Part shown: one piece after another, positions 39,401-46,016 of the stretch
How positions within the stretch are numbered: the first letter of the stretch is position 1
Layout: each line of letters starts with the position of its first letter
Source: Caldovatus sediminis
GTDB lineage: Bacteria; Pseudomonadota; Alphaproteobacteria; Acetobacterales; Acetobacteraceae
Direction of reading: 5' to 3'
Length of the DNA stretch: 46,016 nt
Assembly: GCF_014644455.1 (NCBI RefSeq)
Contig: NZ_BMKS01000022.1
Span: 1-46,016 of the forward strand
Notes under the pieces: model-generated
What the model saw: the letters and a program-made list of their open reading frames with translations, nothing else
What the model was told of the DNA's origin: nothing
Databases searched by the model: none
Translations under genes and position numbers: made by a program

Positions 39401-39448
39401 CTCGCCCGCCGCCCGCCCCGCCCCGCGCCCTTCGCGCTGACCGCCTGA
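36410..39448 (+). CDS. Type III-like restriction enzyme subunit (helicase-nuclease)
   Basis: This 1012-aa protein starts at GTG 36410 (PPAVIDNPILNSPFAEPTRH). The DEAD-like helicase core shows Walker A ATGAGKTTVMAMLIAWHTLN (about 162-180), DEAH in NDEAHHCYRE (298-301), motif III YDLSATPFFLRGSG, and motif VI QVIGRALRR. A PD-(D/E)XK nuclease lies at the C-terminus: YRPDFIAVLDD (about 922-932) and LHLVLEVKG (about 940-948). This matches the large restriction subunits of type III-like systems (the BPTD_3080 family in my recollection). The methyltransferase gene follows after 14 bases. Together they should recognise unmodified foreign DNA, translocate and cut. The protein appears full-length. Confidence 0.88.
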   Translation: MPPAVIDNPILNSPFAEPTRHWVLDENGIPTGFPAEGRRRSEFVVPVPPPKHKVKDQGSLALEDNLGQRKPNDYVNEIRAKVGAWRALGDSGLRATVTPVTARLLQHWRDPARQRRLFFCQVEAVETAIWLTEVAPKQELDRLRVLSAEANPDLLRIAFKLATGAGKTTVMAMLIAWHTLNAARARNSTRFTDAFLVVAPGLTVRDRLRVLHPSDPHNVYAAMDLVPREMRDDLQRARLVITNYHAFQRRETMEAPKLAKAILGGRDGPVETLETEGQMIQRVCGPLLGRKRILVLNDEAHHCYREKPGGDDKLDAEGKAEAKKNNAAARLWISGIEALQRAVKHPVTVYDLSATPFFLRGSGYPEGMLFPWVVSDFSLIDAIECGIVKVPRVPVQDVPGADEPIYRHVYRHIRDRLPKAGRGKQAKALDPEDLPSQLVGALQALYGHYAKVFANWQGKGGPTPPVFIVVCNNTATSKLVYDWIAGYERTERLPDGTERTVLVPGKLPLLSNVEDGGAGQRRMADRARTILIDSEELESGEALSDAFRKLAAPEIEAFKRELRARGRHAEAESLSDADLLREVMNTVGQQGRLGEQIRCVVSVSMLTEGWDARTVTHVLGVRAFGTQLLCEQVIGRALRRVSYDPVRTDEAGNPMFDAEYADVLGIPFTFVPANSAADYRPPKPTTRVHAVLPEREAQEIRFPRVLGYRVVLPPGRLRATFTPESRLTLTPDMAPPDAINAPFVGENIRLSLEELKATRPAAIAFHLAGYTLERWFKDAEGNRKPWLFPSLLAITRRWMEECLACAGGTFPAYLLWRDVGDKAAERIYRACIEQQDATASLRPIMDPYNETGSTRHLAFTTTKTSFWQTDPAKCQINLVVCDSDWEAAAAQALEAMPEVLRYAKNDRLGFEIPYEHGGADHLYRPDFIAVLDDGAGPEDPLHLVLEVKGARDAQDDAKHDTMARLWVPAVNAAGRYGRWDFLRLDGPHDVAEAIRARLARRPPRPAPFALTA

Positions 39449-39462
39449 GACCGGACCCGCCG

Positions 39463-42357
39463 ATGCCCCCCGCGAAGAAGACCCCGAAGCCCGAGGCCGC
39501 GACTGAGGTGGAGACGCTGCGCCACCCCGCCGACGTCACCCGCCGCAACATCCCCACCGCCGAGACCTCGGCGCTGATGGCCGAGGAGGAGGCGCGGGCG
39601 AAGCCGATGCTCTACCCGCGCAACCCCGATCTCGACCCGCAGCTCGTCTGGCGCGGCAAGGACGCGCTGGATGCCGAGCCGCTGGCCGTGCCGACGGTGC
39701 CGATCTACATCCAGGAGAAGGTGCTGCCCGAGGCGCTGATCCGCGACCTGCTGCGCGTCAGCCGCGAGGGGGCGGAGCCGCAGGCCGACCTGTTCGGCGG
39801 CTTCGACCGCATCGCCGACCCCGAGACGCGGCTCGAGTTCTACCGCCATGCGGAGAACTGGTCGAACCGCATGATCCTGGGCGACAGCCTGCTGGTGATG
39901 AACAGCCTGGCCGAGAAGGAGGGGCTGCGCGGCCAGGTACAGATGATCTACCTGGACCCGCCCTTCGGCATCAGCTTCGCCAGCAACTGGCAGCCCACCA
40001 CGCGCAGCCGCACGGTGGGCGAGACGGCGCGCGATCTCAGCCGCGAGCCCGAGCAGATCAAGGCCTTCCGCGACACCTGGAGGGACGGCATCCACAGCTA
40101 CCTCGCCTTCTGGCGCGACAGGCTCGTCGTCGCCCGGGAACTGCTGGCGGAGTCGGGCAGCATCTTCGTGCAGATCGGCGAGGAGAACGCGCACCGCATG
40201 CGCGCGCTGCTGGACGAGGTGTTCGGCCCGGACTGCGCGGTGGTGACGCTGCTGGTCAAGAAGAAGGGCAGCCAGCGCAGCACGCTGATCGATCCGGTCA
40301 ACGACTACATCCTCTGGTACGGGCGCACGCCGCGCACCGAGGGGCGGCTGAAGTTCCGCCCGCTCTTCGAACCCCGCGAACTGGATGCCGAGACGCTGGA
40401 CGAGTTCACCCTTGTCGAACTGCCGGACGGGCAGGAGGTGAAGCTCGCCGATCTCGCCGCGCCCGACGGCACGCCGACCGACTACCGCCTGCGCCCGCAG
40501 CGGCTCTTCCGCGACTGGCCGGGCGCGCGGCTCTTCCGCTCCTGGCCGATCACCAATGGCGGCGAGCGCCCGAACCAGATGGACCCGGTGCCCTATCGCG
40601 GCGTGCTCGTGCCGCCGCCCCGCGGCCAATGCTGGCGGCACCCGAGCCGCGCGGCGGAGGGCGAGGTGGCGCCGATGCAGCGGGTGGTGATGGCCGGCCG
40701 ACTGACCGGAACCACGTCCGCCCCCGGCTTCAAGCGCTACCTCGACGACTTCGCCTTCAAGACCCTCTCCAACTGGTGGGACGGGCTCGGCGGGGCCAGC
40801 CGGCCGATCTACGTGGTGCAGACCAACGAGGAGGTGGTGAAGCGCTGCGTGCTGATGACCACTGACCCCGGCGATCTGGTGCTGGACCCGACCTGCGGCT
40901 CCGGCACCACCGCGGCGGTGGCAGAGGCCTGGGGCCGGCGCTGGATCACCATCGACACCTCCCGCGTCGCGCTGGCGCTGGCCCGCACCCGGCTGATGGC
41001 GGCGCGCCACGCGGCCTTCCTGCTGCGCGACAGCCGCGAAGGCGCGGCGAAGGAGGCCGATCTTACCGGCCGGCCCCCGGAGCCAGGCCCCTTCGCCGGC
41101 GACATCCGCCAGGGCTTTGTGCTGGAGCGCGCGGCGCGCATCACCTCCTCGGTGGTGGCCAACAACGCCGAGATCGACGTCATCCACGCCAGATGGCAGC
41201 CCGCGCTCGACGCCGCCCGCGCCGCGCTGAACGCCGCCCTCGGCACGGCCCATGAGGAATGGCAGGTGCCGCGCAGCCTGCCCGAGGGCGCGCCCGAGGC
41301 CGCCCGCGCGTCCCACGCCGCCTTCTGGCAGGCGAAGCGCGAGCGCCAGGCGGAGATGGACGCCTCCATCGCCCGCAACGCCGAGGTCGAGCTGCTGCAC
41401 GACCGCCCCTACACGAAGCGCAATGCGCTGCGCGTCACCGGCCCCTTCACGGTCGAAAGCCTCTCCCCCCACCGCGTCCTGCCCGCCGACGAGGAGGAGG
41501 CGGCGGTGGTCGAGGCGCTGGCCGCCGAGGCCGGCGAGGCCCCGCCGCCCCGCCGCCGCCTGCGCGCCGCCCCGGCGGGGGCGGAGGATTTCGTCACCGC
41601 CGTGCTCGACAACCTCGCCAAGGCCGGGGTGCAGAACACGAAGAAGAACGAGCGGCTGATGTTCGCCACCATCCGCCCCTGGCCCGGCAAGGGCCATGTG
41701 GCGGCCGAGGCGACCTGGATGGAAGGCGACCAGCCGCGCCGCGCGGCCATCGTCATCGGCCCCGAATACGGCACGGTGGGCGCCGATCTGGTGCGCGAGG
41801 CCGCGCGCGAATGCCGCGACTGGGCCGATGCCTTGGTGGTCTGCGGCTTCGCCTTCGACCCGCAGGTGGGCGAGACGACGATGAATCTCGGCCGCCTGAC
41901 CGTGCTCAAGGCGCGCATGAGCCAGGAGCTGCACGCGGCCGAGGCCTACAAGGCCGGCGGCGGCAACCTCTTCGTGGTGTTCGGCGAGCCCGACATCGCG
42001 CTGGAGCGGAGGCCGGACGGCGCCTGCGTGGTGCGCCTCAAGGGCGTGGACATCTTCGACCCGACGACGGGCGAGGTGCGCTCCTCCCGGAATCTGGAGG
42101 AGGATGTCGCCTGCTGGTTCGTGGACACCGACTATGACGGGGACAGCTTCTTCGTCCGCCAGGCCTATTTCCTCGGCGGCAAGGACCCGTTCGAGAAGCT
42201 GAAGGCGGCGCTGAAGGCCGAGGTGGACGAGGCCGCCTGGTCCACCCTCCGCGCCAGCGAAAGCCGCCCCTTCCCGCCGCCGAAGTCCGGCCGCATCGCG
42301 GTGAAGGTGATCAACCACTACGGGGATGAGGCGATGCGGGTGTTCGGGGTGGGGTGA
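39463..42357 (+). CDS. Type III-like site-specific DNA methyltransferase
   Basis: This 964-aa protein has a beta-class order: motif IV IYLDPPFGISF (DPPF at about 165-168) precedes motif I LDPTCGSGTTAAVAEAWG (about 475-492). DPPF points to N6-adenine methylation. The region between (about 250-440) probably reads the target. The long C-terminal part (about 700-964) is unusual: VAAEATWMEGDQPRRAAIVI, then GPEYGTVGADLVREAARECR and TMNLGRLTVLKARMSQEL. It looks like a separate domain, perhaps for interaction with the restriction subunit. It pairs with the upstream helicase-nuclease and probably shares its promoter. Confidence 0.87.
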   Translation: MPPAKKTPKPEAATEVETLRHPADVTRRNIPTAETSALMAEEEARAKPMLYPRNPDLDPQLVWRGKDALDAEPLAVPTVPIYIQEKVLPEALIRDLLRVSREGAEPQADLFGGFDRIADPETRLEFYRHAENWSNRMILGDSLLVMNSLAEKEGLRGQVQMIYLDPPFGISFASNWQPTTRSRTVGETARDLSREPEQIKAFRDTWRDGIHSYLAFWRDRLVVARELLAESGSIFVQIGEENAHRMRALLDEVFGPDCAVVTLLVKKKGSQRSTLIDPVNDYILWYGRTPRTEGRLKFRPLFEPRELDAETLDEFTLVELPDGQEVKLADLAAPDGTPTDYRLRPQRLFRDWPGARLFRSWPITNGGERPNQMDPVPYRGVLVPPPRGQCWRHPSRAAEGEVAPMQRVVMAGRLTGTTSAPGFKRYLDDFAFKTLSNWWDGLGGASRPIYVVQTNEEVVKRCVLMTTDPGDLVLDPTCGSGTTAAVAEAWGRRWITIDTSRVALALARTRLMAARHAAFLLRDSREGAAKEADLTGRPPEPGPFAGDIRQGFVLERAARITSSVVANNAEIDVIHARWQPALDAARAALNAALGTAHEEWQVPRSLPEGAPEAARASHAAFWQAKRERQAEMDASIARNAEVELLHDRPYTKRNALRVTGPFTVESLSPHRVLPADEEEAAVVEALAAEAGEAPPPRRRLRAAPAGAEDFVTAVLDNLAKAGVQNTKKNERLMFATIRPWPGKGHVAAEATWMEGDQPRRAAIVIGPEYGTVGADLVREAARECRDWADALVVCGFAFDPQVGETTMNLGRLTVLKARMSQELHAAEAYKAGGGNLFVVFGEPDIALERRPDGACVVRLKGVDIFDPTTGEVRSSRNLEEDVACWFVDTDYDGDSFFVRQAYFLGGKDPFEKLKAALKAEVDEAAWSTLRASESRPFPPPKSGRIAVKVINHYGDEAMRVFGVG

Positions 42358-42415
42358 TCATGGCGGTGCGCCCTGGACAGCCGCGCCGGCGGCGCCAGCC
42401 GATGAGGTAGGGGCG

Positions 42416-43819
42416 ATGAGGTGCAGGATCCTCGCGGGCGCCGTCGCAGCAACCCTCATGGCGTGCATCGCGTCCGGCGCGCGGGCGCTCGACATGGCGT
42501 TCCTTCCTGAAACGCCGGGCGAGGAGATCTCGATTCTGCTGCTCAGCGGACCGATCCAGCGCCAGGACCCGGAACGCTTCCGCGCCATGGTCCGTTCTCG
42601 GCCCGGGCGGGAGGTGGTCGTAATGATCGACAGTCCGGGGGGCAATCTGGTCGGCGCCGCCGAGATCGCCGACATGGTGGCGCGCTGGCGGATGACGGTC
42701 GGCGTGCCGCCTCACGGCCTGTGTGCATCGGCCTGCTTCCTGATCCTTGCCGCAGCCACGGAGCGGATCGCGTCCGATACGGCGCGGATCGGCGTGCACA
42801 GCGCCCATATCGCCGGGGAGGAGACAAGCGGCACGTTGGCGATGACGACGGCGCTGGCCAGAGAACTGGCGCGGTTCGGCGTACCCGATGCCATTATCGG
42901 CCGCACGGTCCGGACGAGACCGGGTGACATGGCTTGGCTGTCCGCAGCCGAACTTCGCAGCATGGGTGTCGTCTCGCTGGAAGCCATGGCATCAGCAGTC
43001 TCGCCGCGTCCACGGGCCCCGTCGCCGGCTCCTCCTGCGGCCATGATCCCGCCACCTCCCGCCCGGACGCCTCGGGCAGAGACGCCTGCTCCAAGACAAT
43101 CGGCGCCAGCCCCGCGCGGTGATGATGCCGAGGGCGAGAACACGCCGGCACGCCTTGTCGCGCATGAACCTCAGGCGTTCCGCGACGGGCTTCGCGATCG
43201 CGACGCCTATGAGGCGTGGTTCGTCCGTCTTGAAGGGCTGCGGCGGGACGGCGCGTTGTTCTGGGCCCGCAATCGCAGCCTGCCGAGACCGCCCCCATGC
43301 CCGGCGGATGACCCAGCGTTTCTCGAAGCATGCCAGGAGGCGCAGCGTCGTCTGACCCCATCCGATCAGCGGCGTCGGGAAGATCCGGAATATCGACGGG
43401 GTTGGAACAGCTTCCTGCAGCCCGCCTACCGGCGCGAAGTTCTGGATGCGATGACAGCCTGCGTGCGCGAAGGCGGACGCCCGGTCCGTCGGCAGGGCTT
43501 CGAGACGGCTCTGGATCTGAACGGCGATGGCGAAGCCGACTACATCATCGACTACAGGTCCTTCGCCTGCGAAGCCAGCCGAGGCGCCGGCATGCCGTTC
43601 TGTGGCACATCGGGCTGCACCATCGGCGTTTTCCTCTCGACACCCAGCGGCCATCAGCGGGTCTTTTTCGAGAATGCGCGGGAATGGCGGGTGATTGCTG
43701 GACCGCGGCCGGCGCTGCGACTTGTGAAGTCCGGCATCGCGTGCGGCCGTTTCGGAAGCGCTGACTGCATCGAACAACTCACCTTCAGCGGCGTCGCCGT
43801 GGAGAGAAGGCGCTGGTGA
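42416..43819 (+). CDS. Secreted ClpP/crotonase-fold serine protease candidate
   Basis: This 467-aa protein starts at ATG 42416 and has an N-terminal signal peptide (MRCRILAGAVAATLMACIAS, cleavage after about ARA24). Residues 35-215 resemble the ClpP-like periplasmic family: the oxyanion loop MIDSPGGNLVGAAEIADMVA, the Ser nucleophile in GLCASACFLI (Ser105) and a His in RIGVHSAHI (His128). A Pro-rich linker (about 230-280) leads to a C-terminal domain with a calcium-loop-like DLNGDGEADYIIDY and paired Cys (FACEA, FCGTSGCTIG). The product should act in the periplasm. Its presence between a restriction system and a ShosTA-like pair is unusual. Function unknown beyond the protease fold. Confidence 0.72.
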   Translation: MRCRILAGAVAATLMACIASGARALDMAFLPETPGEEISILLLSGPIQRQDPERFRAMVRSRPGREVVVMIDSPGGNLVGAAEIADMVARWRMTVGVPPHGLCASACFLILAAATERIASDTARIGVHSAHIAGEETSGTLAMTTALARELARFGVPDAIIGRTVRTRPGDMAWLSAAELRSMGVVSLEAMASAVSPRPRAPSPAPPAAMIPPPPARTPRAETPAPRQSAPAPRGDDAEGENTPARLVAHEPQAFRDGLRDRDAYEAWFVRLEGLRRDGALFWARNRSLPRPPPCPADDPAFLEACQEAQRRLTPSDQRRREDPEYRRGWNSFLQPAYRREVLDAMTACVREGGRPVRRQGFETALDLNGDGEADYIIDYRSFACEASRGAGMPFCGTSGCTIGVFLSTPSGHQRVFFENAREWRVIAGPRPALRLVKSGIACGRFGSADCIEQLTFSGVAVERRRW

Positions 43820-43832
43820 GGATGTGGCGCGG

Positions 43833-44696
43833 ATGACAGATTTCGACCAGGCGATCCCTCCTCCGATCACGCAGCAACGCGTCGTAGCCTTGCTGGCCGA
43901 CAACCATCCTCGGCGCATCTGCTTCCGTACGACCCATGCGCATGAACCGAAGCGCAGCCAGCCGCCCTACGCAGGCACGCTGAACGTGCCGTTCTGCGAG
44001 ACCATCGGGCGGATATTCGAGAGTGATCTCGGCCTGCGTCTCTTCCAGAACCCGAATCGGCCGGGCTACTGGCGGTCCATCCAGACCGAGGAGGAATACG
44101 CACGGATCGAGACGTGGGTGAAGCAGCAGGGTACCCGCGTCTTCCTCCGGGATTGCCTCGACATGTCCCTCGCCCTCGGCATCAATCTGGAGAAGGGGCC
44201 GGACGGACAGCCGGCCGGGCATACCCCGCTCGGCGCGCTGGAAGCACGCGCCAAGGCTGGCCCGGACGAGGAGGCGATCAGCCAGCTTCAGGCGGCGTTC
44301 ATCGCCACGATCCGCGCGGTGCCCGGCTATCGCGAGGCGAGGCTGATCGCTGCGGTGCCGCCACGCCCGGGCAAGGCGCATGACCTGCCATCCCTGCTCG
44401 CCGGGCGTATCGCCGCCGCTCTGGGCATCGAGGATCTCACCCCGCGCTTCCGCTTCGCCGCCCCCAAGGGCACGGTCAAGGCGGCGCGCCTCGAGGAGAA
44501 GTGGGCCGCCTGGGAGCAATCCGGCCTCGGCTTCGACCCTCCGCTCTCGGAACGCCTGGCGGTGATCCTGATCGACGACAAATACCAGTCCGGCATCAGC
44601 ATCCAGTTCGTGGCGTCGGTCCTGCGAGCAGCCGGGGCAGGCGAGATCTACGGCCTCTGCGCCGTGAAGACCTGGCGCGACACCGATAATGCATGA
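43833..44696 (+). CDS. Phosphoribosyltransferase-domain protein, ShosT-like toxin
   Basis: This protein has 287 residues from ATG 43833; GTG 43824 is in frame but too close to GAGG. The C-terminal third is a PRTase fold: the PRPP-binding loop is LAVILIDDKYQSGISIQFVA (about 243-262), preceded by YREARLIAAVPPRPGKAHDL and LPSLLAGRIAAALG. The N-terminal 150 residues (RICFRTTHAHEPKRSQPPYA, then PFCETIGRIFESDLG) are not a known fold to me. A standalone PRTase protein encoded just before a DprA-like protein matches the ShosTA anti-phage toxin-antitoxin system, in which the PRTase protein is the toxin. The stop overlaps the partner start. Confidence 0.7.
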   Translation: MTDFDQAIPPPITQQRVVALLADNHPRRICFRTTHAHEPKRSQPPYAGTLNVPFCETIGRIFESDLGLRLFQNPNRPGYWRSIQTEEEYARIETWVKQQGTRVFLRDCLDMSLALGINLEKGPDGQPAGHTPLGALEARAKAGPDEEAISQLQAAFIATIRAVPGYREARLIAAVPPRPGKAHDLPSLLAGRIAAALGIEDLTPRFRFAAPKGTVKAARLEEKWAAWEQSGLGFDPPLSERLAVILIDDKYQSGISIQFVASVLRAAGAGEIYGLCAVKTWRDTDNA

Positions 44697-45450
44697 CGTC
44701 GGGGAGACTGGTAGAAGGCATGCCAGGACAGGGAGAACCGGCGCGATGCCCGATATGCCATCGGCCGCGCGATTGGAGCCAGGTCGGCCGGGCTATCCCC
44801 TCGGCATGAGCCGGGGCGGGAAGGCCCCGATCCTCTCCGCGCTCGGCAATCTTGCCCTTCTCGACACGCCGGGGCTCGGCTTCTGCGGGTCCCGGAAGGC
44901 GAGCGAGAAGGGGATCGCGGTGACCGTCGACTGTGCGGAACAGGCGGTTCAGGCCGGGTTCACCGTGATCTCTGGCAACGCCGCCGGGGTTGATCTGGCA
45001 GCCCATCGGACAGCGCTCGCCCAGGGCGGAGCGACGATCCTGGTGCTGGCGGAGGGGATCGACCGCTTCCGGATCCGGCAGGATCTCCGGCCTGTCTGGG
45101 ACTGGAGCCGCGTGCTGGTGATCAGCCAGTTCCCGCCAGCGGCCACTTGGCAAGCCTATCGGGCGATGGAGCGCAACGCTGTGATCATCGCGCTGAGCCG
45201 GGCGATGATCGTCGTCGAGGCAGGCGAGACGGGGGGCACCCTGGCCGCCGGGCTGCGGACGCTCCAGGTCGGCAAGCCGCTTTTCGTCGCCGACTATGAG
45301 AACATCGAAGAGGTCGCGCCCGGTAATGCACAGCTGCTGGCCCGAGGCGCCATGCGGCTGCGACGAAGCCGGGAGACCGGACGCGCGAATGTCGCCTCTC
45401 TCCGGGAGATCGCGGCCCGGCAGACGCCTGTGCAATCGGTCCTGTTCTGA
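44689..45450 (+). CDS. DprA/SLOG-like protein, ShosA-like antitoxin
   Basis: This protein has 253 residues from ATG 44689, or 234 from ATG 44746, where GGGAG precedes it better. The Rossmann-like DprA core is evident: LGFCGSRKASEKG, then AGFTVISGNAAGVDLAAHRT, ALAQGGATILVLAEGIDRFR and IVVEAGETGGTLAAGLRTLQ. These match the nucleotide- or DNA-binding loops of DprA/SMF proteins. The C-terminus (ANVASLREIAARQTPVQSVL) is short and lacks a clear winged helix. In ShosTA- and PsyrTA-type systems a DprA-like protein is the antitoxin of a PRTase toxin. Overlap with the upstream gene supports co-translation. A DNA uptake role is the less likely alternative. Confidence 0.72.
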   Translation: MHDVGETGRRHARTGRTGAMPDMPSAARLEPGRPGYPLGMSRGGKAPILSALGNLALLDTPGLGFCGSRKASEKGIAVTVDCAEQAVQAGFTVISGNAAGVDLAAHRTALAQGGATILVLAEGIDRFRIRQDLRPVWDWSRVLVISQFPPAATWQAYRAMERNAVIIALSRAMIVVEAGETGGTLAAGLRTLQVGKPLFVADYENIEEVAPGNAQLLARGAMRLRRSRETGRANVASLREIAARQTPVQSVLF

Positions 45451-45609
45451 ACGCCTGGCGGCCTGGGGGTGATGAGCGGTCCATTCGCTGTTGGTTGCGT
45501 CCGGACGGGCGAAGGCTTGGCGAACCGTTGCAGGATCAGGGCGCCAAAAATTCCACCTATATCAATCACCTGATGGTTGTTGGAAAAAATCGGCCTACCC
45601 TCAAGGTTC

Positions 45610-45645
45610 GGAGAGTTTTGGCTCTCTCCGGCGCTAAAACGCCGG
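45610..45645 (+). terminator. Two adjoining hairpins downstream of the DprA-like gene
   Basis: GGAGAG-TTTTGG-CTCTCT (45610-45627) is followed at once by CCGGCG-CTAAAA-CGCCGG (45628-45645). They lie in a 298-base gene-free stretch (45451-45748) that is locally A+T-richer than the rest of the window. They may end the defence operon, though no T-run follows. I see no gene in this stretch; the only long frame runs into the tRNA. Confidence 0.35.
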
Positions 45646-45748
45646 TCGGTTCGGCTTCGAACCATCAACCCCGCCGCGCCAACCTCGGCCAAACCTGCGC
45701 CTCAGCGCGGCGGCAACCCTGGCGGAGAGAGTTGAGGGAAGCGGCGAC

Positions 45749-45823
45749 TGGAGCGGGCGAAGGGAATCGAACCCTCGACCCCAACCTTGGCAAGGTTGTG
45801 CTCTACCCCTGAGCTACGCCCGC
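45749..45823 (-). tRNA. tRNA-Gly (GCC), CCA encoded
   Basis: On the minus strand this folds as a standard cloverleaf. The acceptor stem is GCGGGCG with CGCCCGC, the D-arm is GCTCAGGGGTAGAGC, the anticodon arm is CAACC-TTGCCAA-GGTTG with anticodon GCC, and the T-arm is GAGGGTTCGATTCCCTT. A discriminator T and encoded CCA end at 45749. The 3' end points toward the defence island, the usual orientation for an island integration site. No exact copy of the tRNA 3' end was seen elsewhere in the window. Confidence 0.95.
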
Positions 45824-45952
45824 GCTCCACGGCACGGCAGGTTTTGGCATGTGTTGCCCTCGAACGCAAGCCATGTGCCCCGGTGACCATGAGCCGCGCC
45901 GGGTTTGAACCGCGGCGGGCTTGCCGGAGGCTTCAAACCTTAAGAGCCGGCT

Positions 45953-46016
45953 TCATAACGGCTTTGCCAATTGCCTGAGGAGGACGGTGGCGGCGGCGAG
46001 GACGAAGAAGGCGAGA
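45953..46016 (-). CDS. Possible transposase C-terminal end, cut by the window edge
   Basis: Only the last 20 residues are inside: LAFFVLAAATVLLRQLAKPL, then TGA at 45953. The hydrophobic AFFVLAAATVLLR pattern resembles the final helix of IS5/IS4-type DDE transposases. Downstream of the stop, GGTTTGAA (45902-45909) and TTCAAACC (45932-45939) form an inverted repeat, possibly a hairpin between this gene and the tRNA. With so little sequence the family is uncertain; a membrane protein end is the alternative. Confidence 0.4.
   Translation of the reverse strand, partial: LAFFVLAAATVLLRQLAKPL

Noticed and set aside
39334..42318. A 994-codon open frame on the minus strand opposite the methyltransferase gene.
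   Set aside because: Composition is typical of antisense frames in 70% GC DNA (His/Asp/Gly/Ala/Arg-rich, no motifs), and the plus strand encodes a clear methyltransferase.
45495..45812. A 105-aa plus-strand frame ending GAGEGNRTLDPNLGKVVLYP.
   Set aside because: Its end is a translation of the antisense of the tRNA-Gly gene. There is no ribosome binding site or recognisable domain.

Overview
The window is about 70% G+C and reads like an alphaproteobacterium of the Acetobacteraceae/Rhodospirillales type. The grounds are the very high GC, the long meaningless antisense frames, and proteins of the kind found in Roseomonas-like genomes. No host marker gene other than a tRNA is present, so the taxonomic call is an inference.

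From position 1 to about 36.4 kb the window is a temperate, tailed (siphovirus-type) prophage that runs off the left edge. Reading down the minus strand, the late genes are: terminase small and large subunits (16.8-14.3 kb), two unknown structural genes, a gpW-like head-tail joiner, portal, a prohead protease/major capsid fusion, a DUF2190 decoration-type protein, an M15 endolysin, an overlapping Rz/Rz1 spanin pair, a head-tail attachment protein, holin, tail completion proteins, tail tube, the tail assembly chaperone with a -1 frameshift site, and the tape measure protein cut by the left edge. Two opposite-facing cassettes interrupt the tail module. One (about 2.5-5.2 kb) carries an integrase remnant, a PIN protein with an XRE/ImmA regulator, a GIY-YIG nuclease and a small unknown. 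The other (0.5-1.6 kb) is an HTH antitoxin plus PIN toxin with its own promoter.

Right of the terminase are two plus-strand genes (a small unknown and a DUF3489 protein). A long minus-strand early operon (31.5 to 18.1 kb) follows: Cro-like regulator, Sak4-like recombinase, ssDNA-binding-like protein, Fe-S PD-(D/E)XK nuclease, Dda/RecD-like helicase, toprim primase-helicase, RuvC-like resolvase, DUF6456 protein, two ParB-domain DNA methyltransferases and DUF1810. The 3' end of the primase-helicase gene holds a dense cluster of GGGTT/AACCC repeats and hairpins that looks like an origin. A divergent S24/CI-type repressor lies at 31.7 kb. The integration cassette (82-aa small protein, DUF2924, large serine recombinase, small accessory protein) follows and is split by an IS110-family element, for which element ends and a bridge-RNA layout can be proposed from guide/target matches.

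From 36.4 to 45.5 kb is a plus-strand defence island: a type III-like restriction subunit and its methyltransferase, a secreted ClpP-like serine protease candidate, and a phosphoribosyltransferase/DprA-like pair resembling the ShosTA toxin-antitoxin defence system. It ends near a tRNA-Gly(GCC) whose 3' end faces the island, then a fragment resembling the end of a transposase at the right edge.
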